A DNA stretch of 64,000 bases, taken from contig BCGN01000012.1 in the NCBI GenBank assembly GCA_001599295.1, positions 186,001 to 250,000 of the forward strand. Reading direction: 5' to 3'. The notes beneath the pieces are model-generated. The model had not been told where the DNA came from. It did not search any database and saw only the letters and a list, made by a program, of their open reading frames with translations. The translations under genes were made by a program, and so were the position numbers. This document shows positions 63,766 through 64,000 of the stretch, one piece after another (position 1 is the stretch's first letter; every line of letters starts with the position of its first letter). This stretch comes from Sporopachydermia quercuum. Its lineage: Eukaryota; Ascomycota; Sporopachydermiomycetes; Sporopachydermiales; Sporopachydermiaceae.

Positions 63766-64000
63766 CGATAGTCTAATAAAGTGCAAATATTTGCTAGAGA
63801 GGAGGGAGATGAGAATTTATACTTTTTTTTAAACTTCACAAGTGTTCTGTTTCTTTAACCTTATTTAGCTTCGGGTTGTAAATCACTTTAACTTAGAACT
63901 CTATTTTCATTGGGGGCTTTATTTTATATTACACAACAATGTAACTCTAACTTAAATGTTATTATCAAACAAAGCTTATTTTAAGTTTAAGTTATTTTTA

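Larger units (their letters stand above)
57624..64000. other. Gene desert to the right edge
   Basis: About 6.4 kb with no recognisable gene on either strand, against roughly one gene per 2.6 kb elsewhere. It is AT-rich with single Ns, (ATTTT)n runs near 63727-63765, and many diverged words related to AACTTTAA, TTAAGTT and AACCTTAA (for instance 59075-59150, 60955-61120, 62845-62900, 63365-63405, 63855-64000). This could be subtelomeric or centromere-like sequence, or the flank of genes beyond the edge. No telomere repeat and no transposon were recognised. Confidence 0.5.

Overview
The window looks like a nuclear contig of an ascomycete budding yeast (Saccharomycotina). Nearly every long gene matches a yeast family (TYR1, ARL1, GDE1, CAR1, NGG1, MAS1, SDH4, FES1, SEC8, SMK1, VPS15, ARO7, YMC1, GID4, PEX3, LRP1). 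Introns are short (64-99 bp) with GTATGT/GTAAGT donors and ACTAAC-type branch sites. CTG falls at conserved leucines in ARO7 and LRP1, which points to the standard code and away from the CTG-Ser yeasts. Introns are frequent for a yeast (four in ARL1, five in SMK1, one each in CAR1, EME1, SEC8 and LRP1), and a PCI-type COP9 subunit is retained. Both hint at a lineage outside Saccharomycetaceae. The species cannot be named from sequence alone.

Layout. 0-8 kb: TYR1, ARL1, an ABC1/UbiB-family mitochondrial kinase-like gene, and a stretch with splice signals that may be a small unannotated spliced gene. 8-17 kb: GDE1 convergent with a VIP1-like RRM gene, then arginase. 17-23 kb: NGG1/ADA3 convergent with MAS1, and SDH4 divergent from MAS1. 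23-25 kb: an unusually long convergent gap with a tandem pair of PDRE-like sites. 25-36.5 kb: CSN7, FES1, EME1/MMS4, SEC8 and a mitochondrial J-protein. 38-45 kb: the six-exon meiotic MAPK SMK1 and VPS15, most of which has a strikingly CCG/CGG-rich composition. 45-57.6 kb: ARO7, YMC1, GID4, PEX3 and LRP1. 57.6-64 kb: an apparent gene desert with many diverged AACTTTAA-like words.

The genes are mostly housekeeping and are not an obvious functional cluster. ARO7 and TYR1 are consecutive branch-point steps of tyrosine synthesis but lie about 44 kb apart. ARL1, SEC8 and VPS15 serve membrane traffic. SDH4, MAS1, YMC1, the J-protein and the UbiB-like protein are mitochondrial. No tRNA, rRNA, CRISPR, transposon or virus-derived element was recognised. 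All ambiguous bases (N) lie right of 45.6 kb, and the first is a three-N gap at the centre of a near-perfect palindrome.

No clearly novel system was found. The best leads are the splice-signal cluster at 6.35-7.1 kb, the PDRE pair with a possible spliced transcript at 24.0-24.9 kb, the TAY activation loop and 11-nt microexon of SMK1, the composition shift in VPS15, the palindrome at 45.6 kb and the 6.4 kb gene desert.
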